Positions 1 through 14,550 of a stretch of DNA of 64,000 nucleotides are shown here, piece by piece; the first letter of the stretch is position 1, and each line of letters starts with the position of its first letter. The notes beneath the pieces are model-generated. The model saw only the letters and a program-made list of their open reading frames with translations, had not been told where the DNA came from and did no database searches. The stretch spans positions 3,517,424 through 3,581,423 of the forward strand of contig CAJSYZ010000001.1 in assembly GCA_910574455.1 (NCBI GenBank). The letters run 5' to 3'. A program made the translations under genes and the position numbers. The stretch comes from Trichaptum fuscoviolaceum. Lineage: Eukaryota > Basidiomycota > Agaricomycetes > Hymenochaetales > Trichaptaceae.

Positions 1-3000
1 CCCGCTCGCCTCATCCAAAGCCATCGCCATCAGCCTATCCTGAGCGGCCTTATATTCCCTCTGCCTCTCCTCCAACTTCGCCTTCGTGTCCACTGCCTTG
101 TGCACATGTTTCAACTTCAGCTTTCCTACCTCCTGTTCTTCGCGAACTTTATTCTTGCCCTTCCTGTCCTCCTTCCCGCTCTTCAGGCTCGCCATGCGCG
201 TGTCCGCGAGAGCCGTGAGCTTCGCCTCTGCATCGCGGACGAGCTCCCCTATTTCTGCAAGCCGAGGTTCAGAGATGAGAGGTTGCCGTTCAACTGTCTG
301 TCGGAGTTCGAGCGCGAATCTGGGGTACATGAAGCACTGAGCAGCGAAGTTCTGAGAGGGCGATTGTATTAATGGAAAGGCGCCCCAAGCGCGGGCGCTT
401 AGGTCAGATAAACCATGTATGCGGTAAGGGACTTCCATCCCATGCTGCATAGCTCGGAACAACGGGTCATCATGTGCCTTCCGACTTTCATATATAGTAA
501 GAATTCCAACTAAGTCGATTGTGTCGATTCAAAGTATGCTCACAGATGCGTGATGGCTTTCTCTACGAGCCTCAAATCTTCTTCGGGCTGTTGACGCTCT
601 GTCGCATGAACAATCGTATCCTGAGCTCGGAGAATAGTGTCATTCAGGTCCAAGTCACAGCTGTCGTCGTCCACACGCCAGAACAACGCACTAAAGCATG
701 ATTTGAGCTTCCTAATGTAACACAGTCGGGAAAAAAATGAAACATACTGAGACAAGTTCTCGATAGTAGCCGCTAGTTGATACGATCTCTGTTCACAGTG
801 TCAGAATGAGTTATATTCTAGACAAGGCAATAAACGAACGAAGGGATGAAAGAGGTAATCCTATCAGTCAAAATTGTCGTCAGTTCAAACAGATAGTTAT
901 AAGCCGAACTCGACAAACATACCTGATCCCTCCGCTCAGAATCAACAGCGTTGATAACAATAGACGACAGGAACACATTGAATGATATCTGCGCATATGG
1001 ATCTAAATCTAGCAAAATGGTCTCCTCCTTCATTGGCGGCAGCAGTACATCCTTCTCAATGTCCTCGATGCGATGGCGGATCATATACGCGGCCATGACC
1101 TGCGTCAAGACCTGCACGGCACCTGGTAGAGGTCCATCACGTCTGAACAGCGGCGCCGCAACAAGCGTCTCGAAAGCACGCGGGTCAGCGGAGAAGCGCT
1201 GCACGCAAAGGAAGCTCTCCATCATAGACCCGAGCTTGCGGACATCCTCTCGGTCGCTCGAGCGCCACACACGCTTTGACGTAAAAAGCTGGCTGACTCT
1301 CGCAGCATCATTATCCCCCGACAACGGCAAGAATGCAGAAGAGATGTCTTCTTCTTCGGCTACGTCTGAGGCCTTTCCGAGACTTAGCCCAAGAAGGTTC
1401 GTAGTCGGTGTACCAGTGACGATCCACCTTCGTTCGGCGCTGAGGAGCAGGAGGAAGTGGTTGAGGTTGGTCGACAGCGATACGGCATTGTGTCCTTCGT
1501 CACGTACTAAACGCTTCCATCGGACTTGTAGAAGCATCGACACACCTTTCGGAGCCTCGCAACTACAGTCTGGTACCCGAATGCGAGCGAAAGGCTTGCA
1601 CCGACATGTGTAGCCAACGTGAAGAGCGGATTCGTTACTCAAAGAAGTTTCCGTGCTGATTCTCGAGTCGCTGATGATAATGATCTGAAAAAGAGATGGT
1701 AAGCAATGTCCCGCGCTGAGGAGACTTGTACTTACATCATAGTCAGACGCCAACTTATGCGCGGGAGGTATCTTCGTACTGCCCTTGATTACCAGATGCC
1801 GTACTGACGCTGAACAGTGCTTCAGGATCTCACTCCTCCATTGCGCGACTAAGGTTCGAGGTACCACGATGATCGTTGCAGGAGATAGGTACATTACTCT
1901 TGGCAACTTCATCTTCTGCCGTAGCCCAGGAGTCTCTCTCATGAAATTCCTATCTAGATGTAGATAGAAGGGCGTATTGCTATTGATCGGCTCCCATAGG
2001 CCTCGCATCTCTAGTTCTTCCTCGTGTTGCTCGAAGTCGACTTCCTCCGGAGACGACCGGATAGAGTCGCAACAGATTTCGACGAGAGACGGTAGCCTAT
2101 GTTCGCTGCGCGGCTTGCCTCGCATTGCCAGTTTCCGAGCCGAGATGTGTTGAGAATATGGGAAGTAACGAATTGAAAGTGGAGTTAGTACAGACGAGTC
2201 ATCCGTCATTTCCTCGGGAGGTTTAGGAAGTGCTTTCCTTGAGGCTAATATGAGGGAGAGGATCATAATAGTCTTCCCGGTGCCTTCTTTGTATTAACAT
2301 AGCCCAATGCAAACCCAAAGAAGCCACACACCTAGTTCTTCGCAAAGGAACCCCCCTTTACTTTGGGCAAACTGAGGACACTCTGATAGCACTTCTAATG
2401 TCGCGGGTTGGAGGTAGTAGGTCTTGCCTCCGATGGTGGTCATGGAAATGTACAGAGGATCGTCCAAGATTCTATTATGTTGTTCTCTGTGAAGCATCGT
2501 AGCGACTGACTCGCGCTGGTATCCATATAGACTGGTGCGCAGGTGTGGAATATCCTCCAGTTTGAATTCATTCTCAGTTGTGGTGAGTCCGTTGAAAATT
2601 TGTGCTAAAGTCCGGTCATCCTGTTGAGTCGAGCGTCAGCAGAACAGGACATCTATTGAGAAAGTAATGCAACTCACATCTTGGTCCTCAAAGAATGATA
2701 CATGTTTGCTGCCCTCGCTGCCCATCCAGCTCGCAGTGTCCTTGCTTAAATGCGCCAACAATCCCCGCAGTGCTTTCCGCCCAGGCATCATGACCTTCAT
2801 CTCGTCTCTGTTCCGTAGAGCTCCCTTGCACCCGGGCAAGTCGTAAGGGACCAGGTATATGCGAACCATAAGCTTGACATTCGATACGATGGTGTAAGTA
2901 GCTTGGACGAATGCGTTGATCTGCAGAAATAGAAGGCAATCAAGAAGCCAGACGCGATCTTCCTCAACGCTTGTCCGGAGACCTAAGCAATCTCTTAATA

Positions 3001-3220
3001 TGTACCAGCCATCTTCAGCCACTGCATTGTCCTCGAAAGAAGTTAAGCCATGCAGAGTAAATGAAAGCGTTCCAGCGCCGAGCAAGTTGGTATACGGTAG
3101 CACATTCACTTCCCTCTCCTTCCCTTTTCTCGTACTTCTCCCAGGCCTTTTCGTAGTGAACGACGTCCTGATTGTCGCTGTCGACGTTGAGGCCATTGGA
3201 AAGCTTACACTATGTAACAC
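1..3220 (-). CDS. SNF2-family DNA-dependent ATPase/helicase, 3' end outside the window
   Basis: Likely chromatin or DNA-repair ATPase of the SNF2 superfamily (Rad5/SHPRH/IRC20-like; subfamily not settled). Visible in order: a basic N-terminus (from 3220, or Met at 3196); a Q-motif-like LYGYQRESVATML after the intron near 2621-2677; Walker A built across an intron as EELG|TGKT near 2280-2330; motif Ia IIVVPRTLVAQW; motif II DEGH in place of DEAH; and motif III WIVTGTPTTN. The exon near 1690-926 holds motifs II and III. A further exon lies near 540-755. The stretch 1-400 reads as a basic coiled coil (KLEERQREYKAAQDRL) that runs off the window. The helicase C-terminal domain and any RING finger would lie beyond base 1. 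Exons are joined by ordinary short introns with no frameshift seen. Confidence 0.8.
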
Positions 3221-4085
3221 ACATTTGTGTCCGGGTGGTAGAACGGCGGGAGTCAGATCAAAGTTGTGTGGATATCCGAGTTGGTGACCGCCGGCACCGA
3301 GCTAAAAATAGCAGACACTGGCAGCCTGAGCGCACTTTGAACGAACTTCAAGACTCTCTTTCTTGCTTCAAGTTCCAAGACTTTCCACGAACATTACTCT
3401 ACTCATCAGTGTCTTCTACTCATCTCGAATACGGGTGCTCATGGCTATCAAAGAATCCAAACTCCCTGCAGCCTGAGTGCTGGTCCGTGCAGTATGCGCT
3501 TGCCACTGACAAGCAAGCAACGACACTTGTTGGACAAAGTTCGGGTTTTTCCTTGAGCTGAGGAGGACCGGAAAGTGCGCATTAGCGAATACAATGGTGT
3601 GGTATTGACGCGTCTCCATTGTCTTACCTTGAAACGCGTAATTCAATCACGGTTTTATAGTGTACGATGGTGATGGGTGATTTTAGTGAAGTCCCATTGC
3701 CGCTTCAGCAACCCCAAGTCACCATCGACGACGATACAAAAGTAACGTAATCCTACTACTTTCTCGCGCTGATTGTATTCAAGAAGAATCCATCGATGAA
3801 AGAGCTTCTAATCTCTTCGCGCGCAACAATCACTTCAGCTTGCTCGTACACAATGTCCAGCTATCTGCCCTACTCTATTGGACTGACTGATAAAACGATG
3901 ATAGCACAAATCTTATACATGATCCTCGGCCTGCTTCTTGCCTATGTTTCGCCATCGAGTATTGATCAAACATGAGTACCTCCTCGACCGAACGGACAGT
4001 CAATTACGCTCTAGAAGTCCTGACGAAGATGTAGCCGAAATATGTCTCATGGCTGAATTCAGGCTGATGCCATTTTACGACTCAA

Positions 4086-5180
4086 AAGGACTCAAGGTGT
4101 TGACGTTCGTCGCCCTCAGATCACACAGGCACACAAGACAGTTCCGGGTGGGTCTTTAGTCCCATCCCGTTAAAAAAAAAGATCGGTGAGGGTATTTTCC
4201 CATCTCCCGACCAAAAAAAAAAAAAAACTAAAAACGATATCCCGCTTGAAGGACACCACACTGCATATGGTCCCGCTAGCCTTGGAGGGATAACCGACTA
4301 CCAAGTTTTGACATACTGTGGTCTTGCTACCGTGAAAGCAGTGTCCGGTGCGAGGATCAGACTCGCCCGACTGTGATCCGAGGTATCTACCCTCTCCTAC
4401 TGATTCTAATCGCCAGGTGCTGGTGTCGGTGGCCCCGAGTGAAGAGTGCGTGTGGCGGAGTCCGAGGAGTGGAAACGGCGTCACGACTACGACACAACGA
4501 GGGCCATGCTGGCGGAGGCACGACGAGGCGGCGGTGGAAACCGATACCCTGGCGCCTTGGTGTCGGAGGCTCCGAGTGAAGAGTGCGTGTGGCGGAGTCC
4601 GAGGAGTGGAAACGGCGTCACGACTACGACACAATGGGGGCCATGCTGGAGAAGGCACGATGAGGCGGCAGTGGAAGTCGAGGGTGGTGGAGGTGAAAGG
4701 CCAAGAGGCGATGGGGCATCGTCGCTCTGCTTTCCCCTCTTATATACCCTTGGGCTTTGCGTCAAACAAACAAACGCATTCGGGTTGTTGTTTTGTTTTG
4801 TTCTGGACGGTGTGGTGCTGGGTCGGTGGCAGGCCAATCACCGGCGCTCGAGGCTGGCACTTCTACCCAATCCTGTCGAAGGAGGGCTGGCCATCGTTAG
4901 CCTCGCAAGTCTGATTGGTTGCAGGGACTCATCGATGGATCCTTTGGACAGGGTATCTCGGCGTACTATTATCCTCTGCCATCCCATTGGTCTGGAGGAG
5001 GTACCAATCGAAGGAGCGCAGGTGGCAGGCCAATCACCGGTGCTAGTCAGCCTGGCAAAGCTGATACAATATATCGCAGGGGGTCATCGGTGAACCCTTC
5101 GTGAAAGCTTAGTATTCACTGCCATTCCATTGGTGTGGAGGAACATCGACAGGTGTTCCAAACGTTGTGGCAGATGCTGA
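4086..5180 (-). repeat. Dispersed repeat with CCAAT/TATA promoter, copy 1
   Basis: Closely related, in opposite orientation, to 20772-21635. Shared landmarks are AAGGACTCAAGGTGTTGACG at one end, two T/A homopolymer blocks near 4170-4225, a GC-rich core, TATATAAG on the minus strand (4739-4746), and repeated CCAAT/ATTGG boxes near 4830-5130. This copy has two internal tandem duplications: a 137 bp unit (4421-4557, 4558-4694) and a ~196 bp unit (4825-5020, then a shorter 5021-5141). No terminal inverted repeat or TG..CA LTR ends were found. Open frames inside share protein-level similarity with the other copy, but DNA similarity alone explains that. It could be a solo LTR, a non-autonomous element, or a transcribed repeat. 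Confidence 0.75.
4421..4694. repeat. 137-bp tandem duplication inside repeat copy 1
   Basis: Two adjacent units begin with TGGTGTCGG at 4421 and 4558. They share the block GTGAAGAGTGCGTGTGGCGG and a long GC-rich stretch ending near CTACGACACAA. Differences are few, so the duplication is fairly young. Confidence 0.85.
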
Positions 5181-5747
5181 ACTCTTCAGAGTTTTATTGA
5201 ATTCAGTCGTCCATTAATTTGTCGTTGTTTCGAACATACAATACATTGTTTACAAGAAGGCTTGGAAGTCTTAAAAACGCTACTTTTCGAAGACAACCAG
5301 ATTTGGAGAAAATGCAATGATGCCAGTCTTGGTTCGATTTCGGAGTGTTGACGGCACAGGTATTGTCTCCTGCCCATCCAGTCAATACCTCGTCGATTGT
5401 TATATGTACATAGGGATTGTCTCTGGAACATTTAACTACCAGCGGATCTGCCGATTCTAAAGGACTTCGCTTTTTGTCTTCATTCCTCATTCCTCTCTTT
5501 GAGGTGGTCGCAGCGCTATATTCTAACTCGTCTTTAAAAATCATTCTAACCATCTATTATACTGCCAAACCATCGAAAATAGTAGCCGTACTTTGAAAGT
5601 TTCTGAGCCAAATCCGGAAATTGAAGCTCTGGAACTCTCAGACTCAACTCTCGCTTCAAGTCTCGAGCTTTTCAAGACACTTTACCCATTGGGTATTTAT
5701 CTTACTATTCATCTTTTTAGACTCGAGTGGTCGGTAACGAAGTGAAG

Positions 5748-6554
5748 ATGGTCTTCAAGTCGGCCTCCTCAAGACTTGCTTCTCAGACGCCCTGTCAGAG
5801 CATGCGCCTGGCAGCAAAGAAACCAGTTGTTTTTGCACGGCGGAACAACTCTACGCTCCCACAACCGAATACTTTAAGCTGGCCAGACTATCTAACAATC
5901 AGGGGAAAGAAACGGAGATGGGAACTGGTGCGCTCGCATCATTTATTGTAGCACCAGCTTGAAACCTAATGTTTCTGCAGGCTGCCACAATACCTTGCGT
6001 TTTCGCAGGTTTCGCTGCAGGTGGCGCATTCTTTGGCTCACAAGAAATTGACCCAACAAAACCTATCTTTGTGCGTGACATTTATCTTCGCGTCCTTGTG
6101 TTACTCATAATCCTATCTTGAGCAGGGTTTCGATCCATTGATTGTTTATGGCGGTGCAACTTTTGCTTGTGGTGGTACGTTCTTGGTGCTGAGTCTCGTT
6201 TTCATTCAAACGTTGAAGCTGGCATATCAGGCCTGGGTTATCTGGTTGGCCCAGCAATAGGATCTTCTCTCTGGCGACTGACGCACCGAAGGCTGCTCAC
6301 GCAGATTGAAGCGCGGGACCGGGAATTTCACAGACATATCGTGAAGAACCGCGTAGATCCTACGGCACAGAGTGCGACAAATCCTGTTCCAGATTTCTAT
6401 GGTCAGAATATCCTCCTTTCTCTTGTTTTCAACGAATGTTCATTATACTCGGTTAGGCGAAAAAATTGGTTCCTTACACCAATATCGGCAATGGCTGAAG
6501 GACCAGGCTAGATACAAAAAGAAGTCGAAGTGGTTAGAGGACGAGAAGTTGTAG
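5748..6554 (+). CDS. PAM17: PAM17, presequence translocase-associated motor subunit (mitochondrial)
   Basis: PAM17 is an inner-membrane subunit of the TIM23 import motor and helps organise the Pam18/Pam16 pair on the matrix side. Exons 5748-5927, 5981-6070, 6126-6174, 6231-6401 and 6457-6554 join to 195 codons with no stop. The N-terminus is basic and Ser/Ala-rich (a mitochondrial presequence) and is followed by LSWPDYLTIRGKKRRWEL, the family's signature region. Two hydrophobic helices follow (IPCVFAGFAAGGAFFG, then PLIVYGGATFACG). A matrix segment beginning GYLVGPAIGSSLW comes next, then a basic tail ending WLKDQARYKKKSKWLEDEKL. An in-frame GTG upstream at 5727 was ignored; the ATG at 5748 gives the presequence. 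Four introns of 49-56 nt. Confidence 0.93.
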
Positions 6555-7131
6555 TTATCATCCATTGGTCAGTTCAACTCGGATTGGGCTTTGCCTTGTG
6601 AACTTGCATCACTCATCGCGAACACACCTCTCAGTCATATATCTTCACTACAATATCAATGCTATATTCACCTTCCACGCTACATTCGGCTCCCTACATC
6701 TGGTCAATAAATAAATACGGTCTGTTCATGGCTGAAAAGGTGTGTATCTGTCTGGCAGATCGCCAGCAAATGTGTGCTGGAGAAGGTATGAAGACAATGA
6801 AAGGTATTGCGCGGGTTTCGCATTTTGTGCGCAAACGAATGACGAGAGAAACTATTCACCCAGAATAATGCGAATCGAATCAAGGGGTAGATCATCAGAG
6901 ATGGATATGATGACATGTGAAAACGAACGACGAATGAATGATGAATGGCCAAAGAACGAAAACTAATAAGTTAAATCAAAGTGGTGCGAAGGAATGATGT
7001 TGATTGAGATTGAGATTACCGACTGATGCAATTAAGATTCTCAGGAGAAATGGAGGACATCGTGAGTGAACGCGAGGTAATAGGTATGTGTGCCGTCCTA
7101 GCCTTGCCAGTCAGGAACACGCAGCTGATTA
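6555..7131. other. Intergenic, convergent 3' regions
   Basis: Lies between the 3' end of PAM17 and the 3' end of the SH3 gene on the other strand. Contains a long AT-rich, A/G-biased stretch. Short frames on both strands overlap and look like chance. No gene or RNA seen. Confidence 0.6.
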
Positions 7132-8607
7132 TCATCTTGCAGGTGATCCCAGCGTGAACGAGCTAAGGCTACTGAAGTAAGAACGTGAAGCCCGTATGCT
7201 GAAAGTGTTCTTTGCGGTGGGAAGGAAGTCCTGTCGGTCCTGTAGGCAGAATTGCGGTACCACGCCTTCCTCGGCGTCGACCTTCCCGACGCGTTGCACC
7301 GCGCACCATCCGTCTTTGAATTCCTGGTTCAGGCGAAGGACTTCGCCGATCTTGATAGGCAGCTCATCCTCCATAGCAGGGGTGAAGATGTGGACCACGT
7401 TTACAAGCCGTGGTAACTTCTTTGGTGTACTGAGCGTAGAACTTGTACCCGCCGTGGATGCTCTCTGGTCTGACGGGATGGGTGGAATGGACGGAATGGA
7501 TGGCACAGAAAGGTTGCGATTGTGCTGAGAAGCGGTGCTTTGTCTCGTGAATATGCTCACGCGCCCGCGTTCTGCGCCACCGTAGAAGGAATCGATACGG
7601 CGTGGGCTAACGATAGGTCGCTCGTCTTCGGAATCCCTTCTTCCGTGAGCAGTACGCGTGGAGCTGATGGAATTTGTGTAGGGCGAAGGCTCTGAAATGT
7701 TGATCGCGGGCACAGGAGGAATAGAAGATCCAGGAAGTTTGGGTCGCAAAGGCGGCAGAGGCCTAACGGACTTTTTCTTCGATAATTTAGGTGTCGGCGG
7801 GCGGTCGGCAAGAGAGGACGACGACGACGATGCCGACACGGGAAGGGCGATGGTGCTTAATGAGGCAGGCCGTGATTTCGACGGACGCACCATCATGGAG
7901 ATCTTTGAAAGACGCGACTCCCGACGTGCTGTCGGTTTTGGTGCTTGAATATTGACAACGTCTGTGGACGCTGACTTTGCCACGGAGGAAGCAAGACCGT
8001 GACGAAGTGCTCGTGCACCGGCGTCGTAAGGGGACGCAAAGGGATCTCCATTCACCGACCGGACTTGAGGGGCCCAACTGACCTCTGGCTTGAAAACCGG
8101 AGGCGTGGGCGGAAGCAATCGCGCCTTTGTGAGAGGCTGAATGCTTCCATAAGGAATGTCAATGATCGTTCTCTTGTTCAGCGAGTTCCTCTTTTCGGAC
8201 ATGATCTTCTCCGGAAGCGGAGACTCGCAGTCACTCGCTGGGTTCTTGGCCGCCTTCCGTCTCCGCAACCAAGCTCTCAGCTTCCACCCCGCGACAACTG
8301 TAAAAGTAACAAGCCAAATCAGGAATGGCTAGCTCAGACGCTCAAAAGCAGCTTGCGACGTACTGATGACTACGATGCCAAGGAACACAATGATCCCCGC
8401 TAGTGCCTTCACAGAATCTGGTGGAGGGTTTACAACGGGGACACCGGTGGCATTTGGTGAATTGTCGCGTTTCTCGATCATTACAGGAGTCGGTATTGTC
8501 GTAGACTCAACAAGCGGACTGGGGAGGGCGCCTGCCTGAGGCGAGTGTCGCTCAGCGACGTGAGCGAACCCGCGCTCAGCTGTGTTGGAGAGAATGAGCG
8601 GAGCCAT
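7132..8607 (-). CDS. Single-pass membrane protein with C-terminal SH3 domain
   Basis: Two exons (8607-8364, 8297-7132) give 469 aa. Residues ~1-65 are extracellular-type and Ser/Pro-rich. A transmembrane helix spans the intron (ALAGIIVFLGIVVI|IVAGW) and is followed by a stop-transfer run (RAWLRRRKAAK). The long middle is Ser/Pro/Arg-rich and looks disordered and phosphorylatable (PPTPPVFKPE, PPLRPKLPG). Residues ~370-435 form an SH3 fold: HIFTPAMEDELPIKIGEVLRL, then DGWCAVQR, then GVVPQFCL. The layout matches basidiomycete SH3 membrane proteins that may link the plasma membrane to polarity or actin factors; that role is inference. No ortholog name assigned. Confidence 0.85.
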
Positions 8608-9986
8608 GGTAGACCAGTAGAGAGAAAAGAAGAAGAGAAGGGTATCGCAGACCTGGGGGAAATTCGATCAAACGCCAGAGTCCATATTTAAGCACTTGTC
8701 AGTCTTCGACAGATACAACCGATCACGTATGCCAAAGAGGTGAGGCTGTTTTCTTTCCTTGATGTCGCCTGAATAGCGGCTGGGATATCATCGTGCCTTC
8801 ATCAGTGGCCATTAGCGCGCATCGTCTACTCATAGATGGTATGATGCGCGATTTCTTCCAAAATATCTGGCTGGCGAGAGGCACGCGCATCCTAGGCTAT
8901 CTCGGTTCCGTATACAGGCCAATCGCGTTGTTGCCATGAAACTGGAAGACCATTGCTCGAGGGAACATCTCGAGGATTTTGGGCGTTGAATATGATGCGA
9001 TGTCAGGACTATGATGAACTCCCACTCCTACGTAGGGCAGAGATGGGACGATTGCCTGTTTTGGTAACTTCAATGATCGACAGACGACCATCATGATTTT
9101 CTTTGGATACACATCAGCTCCCCCCAGCAGAGCGTAACCATGCAGAATCGTTCGCAAGGCTCCAAGGCTGTACGTGACAACGAGGAACTGTATTCGAAAG
9201 GTGTGCAGCAAGTCCTTATGGAGGTTTGGACGTCATGATTATCATGTATTAATGATCACCCTAACCAGCATCTCTCTCCAATAAGGATCATGATCTGGCA
9301 ACCTTCACTTTTCAACCAAACAATTATCAGAACAGGAGAATAGCGCACGAGTGTTTACTGTCTGAGATAAGGCAGAATAAGCCCAAGTCTTTGTAAACCC
9401 CTGTTTTGCTGAACTTCGGAAAGGACTTGCCAGGGCACGCTTCAAGTACAGGCCCGGGTGGTGACTTCAGTCCAGGCAGCCAAATCGTGAGATGGAGTTC
9501 TTCCGGACATCTCCTACCCACTTGATGAGGATCACAACGGCCATCGCCGGTGGGCCATACGTTCAATTTATCTGCCAATCCTCATGCGAGCGCTTTGGCG
9601 AACCACAAGAAACGGTGCGCTAAATATCGGTCAAATTCTGAAATGATGCAGGATCTACCGAGACAGTCGGGCACGGCGGCAGAGTTTTGGTCCGAGAAGA
9701 TTATCAGTCTGCCATGTTATGATGATTTGTTGTGTAAGAGCACCGTCAAGGGTCATATTTAAGAATAGCACATGAATAAGAACAGAATATTAATCATAAG
9801 TACAGTACGTGGCAATTGGCGGTCGTCTGGAGTTGTCGGGATAAGTTTCAAACTTCGGATGAGAAATTTCGACCTTGGATGGTCCCGAGATATTTTGCAG
9901 TATGTGAAAATACCTGAGTTGTACACAAAAAACATAGTCACAAGAGTTGGGTGGCTTTTCCACTTCAAAAGGCAAGTAAGTCCTGA
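8608..9986. other. Intergenic, no gene assigned
   Basis: Minus-strand open frames of 104 codons (8897-9211) and 83 codons (9327-9578) have ordinary-looking composition but no recognised domain, and I could not join them into a convincing spliced gene. They may be relics. The SH3-gene promoter presumably lies just above 8608. Confidence 0.4.
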
Positions 9987-12607
<2,621 letters not shown>

Positions 12608-12733
12608 GTCTGATTCTTCAGTGTTTGTTGTTTATGTAACTTGAATGGTGGAAGTAACAGAGAAAGGAGTATGTCATCACCTGCTGGCGGCGTCTCCCAA
12701 ATCCACAGATGACGGCGCATTCCCACGGTAAAC
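12608..12733. promoter_or_regulatory. 126-bp bidirectional promoter of DBP2 and the cis-prenyltransferase
   Basis: The two start codons (12607 minus, 12734 plus) face away from each other with only 126 bp between, so both 5' regions must share this sequence. No clear TATA box seen. Confidence 0.6.
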
Positions 12734-14088
12734 ATGTTCTCCTGGTTCTTCACTGTGCTCACTTGGTGGGCCGAAGTCCTGCGCAAGCACGCAGAACGCA
12801 TCGCCCTCCGCATCCTCTCCGCAGGCCCAATCCCCCGCCATGTCGCCTTCATCATGGATGGCAACCGCCGCTATGCGCGCGAGCGGCACATAAACGTCGT
12901 CCACGGCCACTCGGAGGGCTTCCAGACGCTCAGACGTGTCAGTCTCTGTACTCAAAATATGCATGGTGGCAAACACTGAATATTATGTATGGGCTTTACA
13001 GCTGCTGGAAGTCTGTTTGAACATGAACATACACTGTGTCACTGTGTATGCGTTTTCCATCGAGAACTTCAAGCGCTCGCCGGAGGAGGTGGATGCGCTC
13101 ATGAAGCTAGCAAAGGACAAACTGCACGAGCTCTGCAAGAAAGGGTGCGCCAACTCACACTTCTCTTGCTCGCTGAACGCCAACCTAACTTGAGTGCGAC
13201 ATACAGCGACCTTCTGGATGAGTACGGTGTCCGCCTCTGCGTCATCGGACGCGTCTCCATGCTGCCCGAAGACGTGCAAGAAGCCGTGCGGCACGCAGAG
13301 GAGCTGACCCGCCATAACAACAAGTGCGTCCCATGACTCTCCGCCATCTTCTCATCATCTCCACACCTCGTGCTCACACCCGCTCGGGCGCACTCACAGA
13401 GCTATCCTCAACCTCTGCATGCCGTACACGTCCCGGGACGAGATGGCTTCGGCCATCCGAAGCACCATCGACGAAACTCTCGCGGGAGCCAGGGACATCG
13501 AGTACGTGTAAAATCCGACTATCTCTATACGCTATACATACACCCTTCCTCTGCTTCGCTCTCACTCCAAGCGGGAAGCCCGTCCCTAGTCGCTACCCGA
13601 CAAAAGACTCCGTGACATATGCTCTCATGTTCTACAGCAGTGGCTCAGACATATCCCGGGATATCATCGAGTCTTGCTTGCTGGCACTCGGACGGACGAA
13701 CGAACAAAAAACCGACCCTCTTTCTTCTCAAATTGAACCCAAACTCGACGCGATTTAAACTAACAAAAACATTCTTTTCACTAGGTCAATAACCGAATCA
13801 ACCATCGACGCGCACCTCATGACCTCCAAGTCTGGCAGCCCCCCGCTCGACATTCTCGTGCGTACCTCGGGGGTCCGGCGCCTCAGCGATTTCATGCTCT
13901 GGCAGTGCGCGGCCGACACACAGATCCAATTCGTCTCCTGCTACTGGCCTGACTTCGGCATCCGCGAGTTCCTCCCCATCATCCTCGACTACCAACGCAA
14001 AGTCTGGTCTCGACGCTCAAAGCCCCAAAAACTCCTCGAGGAGCAGCCTCATCACCAAAATTCTGCTTCAATCCCTGGATCATTGTAA
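12734..14088 (+). CDS. RER2: Dehydrodolichyl diphosphate synthase (cis-prenyltransferase, RER2/SRT1 type)
   Basis: Condenses isopentenyl diphosphate onto farnesyl diphosphate in cis, making the dolichol precursor for N-glycosylation at the ER. Exons 12734-12937, 13002-13144, 13207-13323, 13400-13501 and 13785-14088 give 289 aa, the usual length. Motifs: [13 protein letters not shown] with the catalytic Asp; HxxG as [36 protein letters not shown] (usual RTSGExRLSDF, with V in place of E here); and the C-terminal tract FVSCYWPDF. There is a short hydrophobic N-terminus (WFFTVLTWW). The last intron (13502-13784) is 283 nt. RER2 and SRT1 cannot be told apart from one copy. Confidence 0.93.
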
Positions 14089-14550
14089 AGAGACAGCATG
14101 ATAGACTTCCACATACGTAGAGTAAAATAGGATAGAAAAATATTTGATATTATTATATACGTATTTTGTGCAACTACTGCTGTCTACTCGAGACAATGCT
14201 TTTGTGTTTTCAAGGCAGATAGGACACTAATACACTTAGTTTTTGTACTTGATACATGGCCAGAGGGTTTACTCTGCTCTAGAGCTGCTCGACCGCGTAA
14301 CGGAATCCAAAGGAAATGATGGAGTCTGAAACGAAAGGAAGAAAGGTGCGTGCTTTAAACAAGACGTACAAAAACATAAAATGGACAATGGCAGTCATCG
14401 ATGAAGGAAAGGGGTTGAAGGGTAGAAGGATAGGGTGTAAAGTACAGCATTTCCTGGATAGTTATACAATTGTCTGCAGGGCTTGTGAAAAATAAATAAA
14501 GAGGGTTGGGGAGACTGGGGTTTCGAGACGAGAGCAAAGCTTTTTCACGC
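14089..14550. other. Convergent 3' intergenic region
   Basis: AT-rich 3' flanks of the prenyltransferase and SKN7, which converge here. Contains AATAAA-like strings (for example near 14492 on the plus strand). No gene seen. Confidence 0.6.

Larger units (their letters stand above)
3221..5747. other. Gene-poor stretch holding dispersed repeat copy 1
   Basis: No recognisable gene. Nucleotides 4086-5180 are the repeat described separately. An open frame of 116 codons on the minus strand (5203-5553) matches nothing I recognise and may be chance. The remainder is presumably the promoter regions of the SNF2 gene and PAM17. Confidence 0.5.

Noticed and set aside
4170..4914. Overlapping 116-215 codon frames in repeat copy 1
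   Set aside because: Occur on both strands and in several frames of a GC-rich tandem repeat; no domain and no consistent start.
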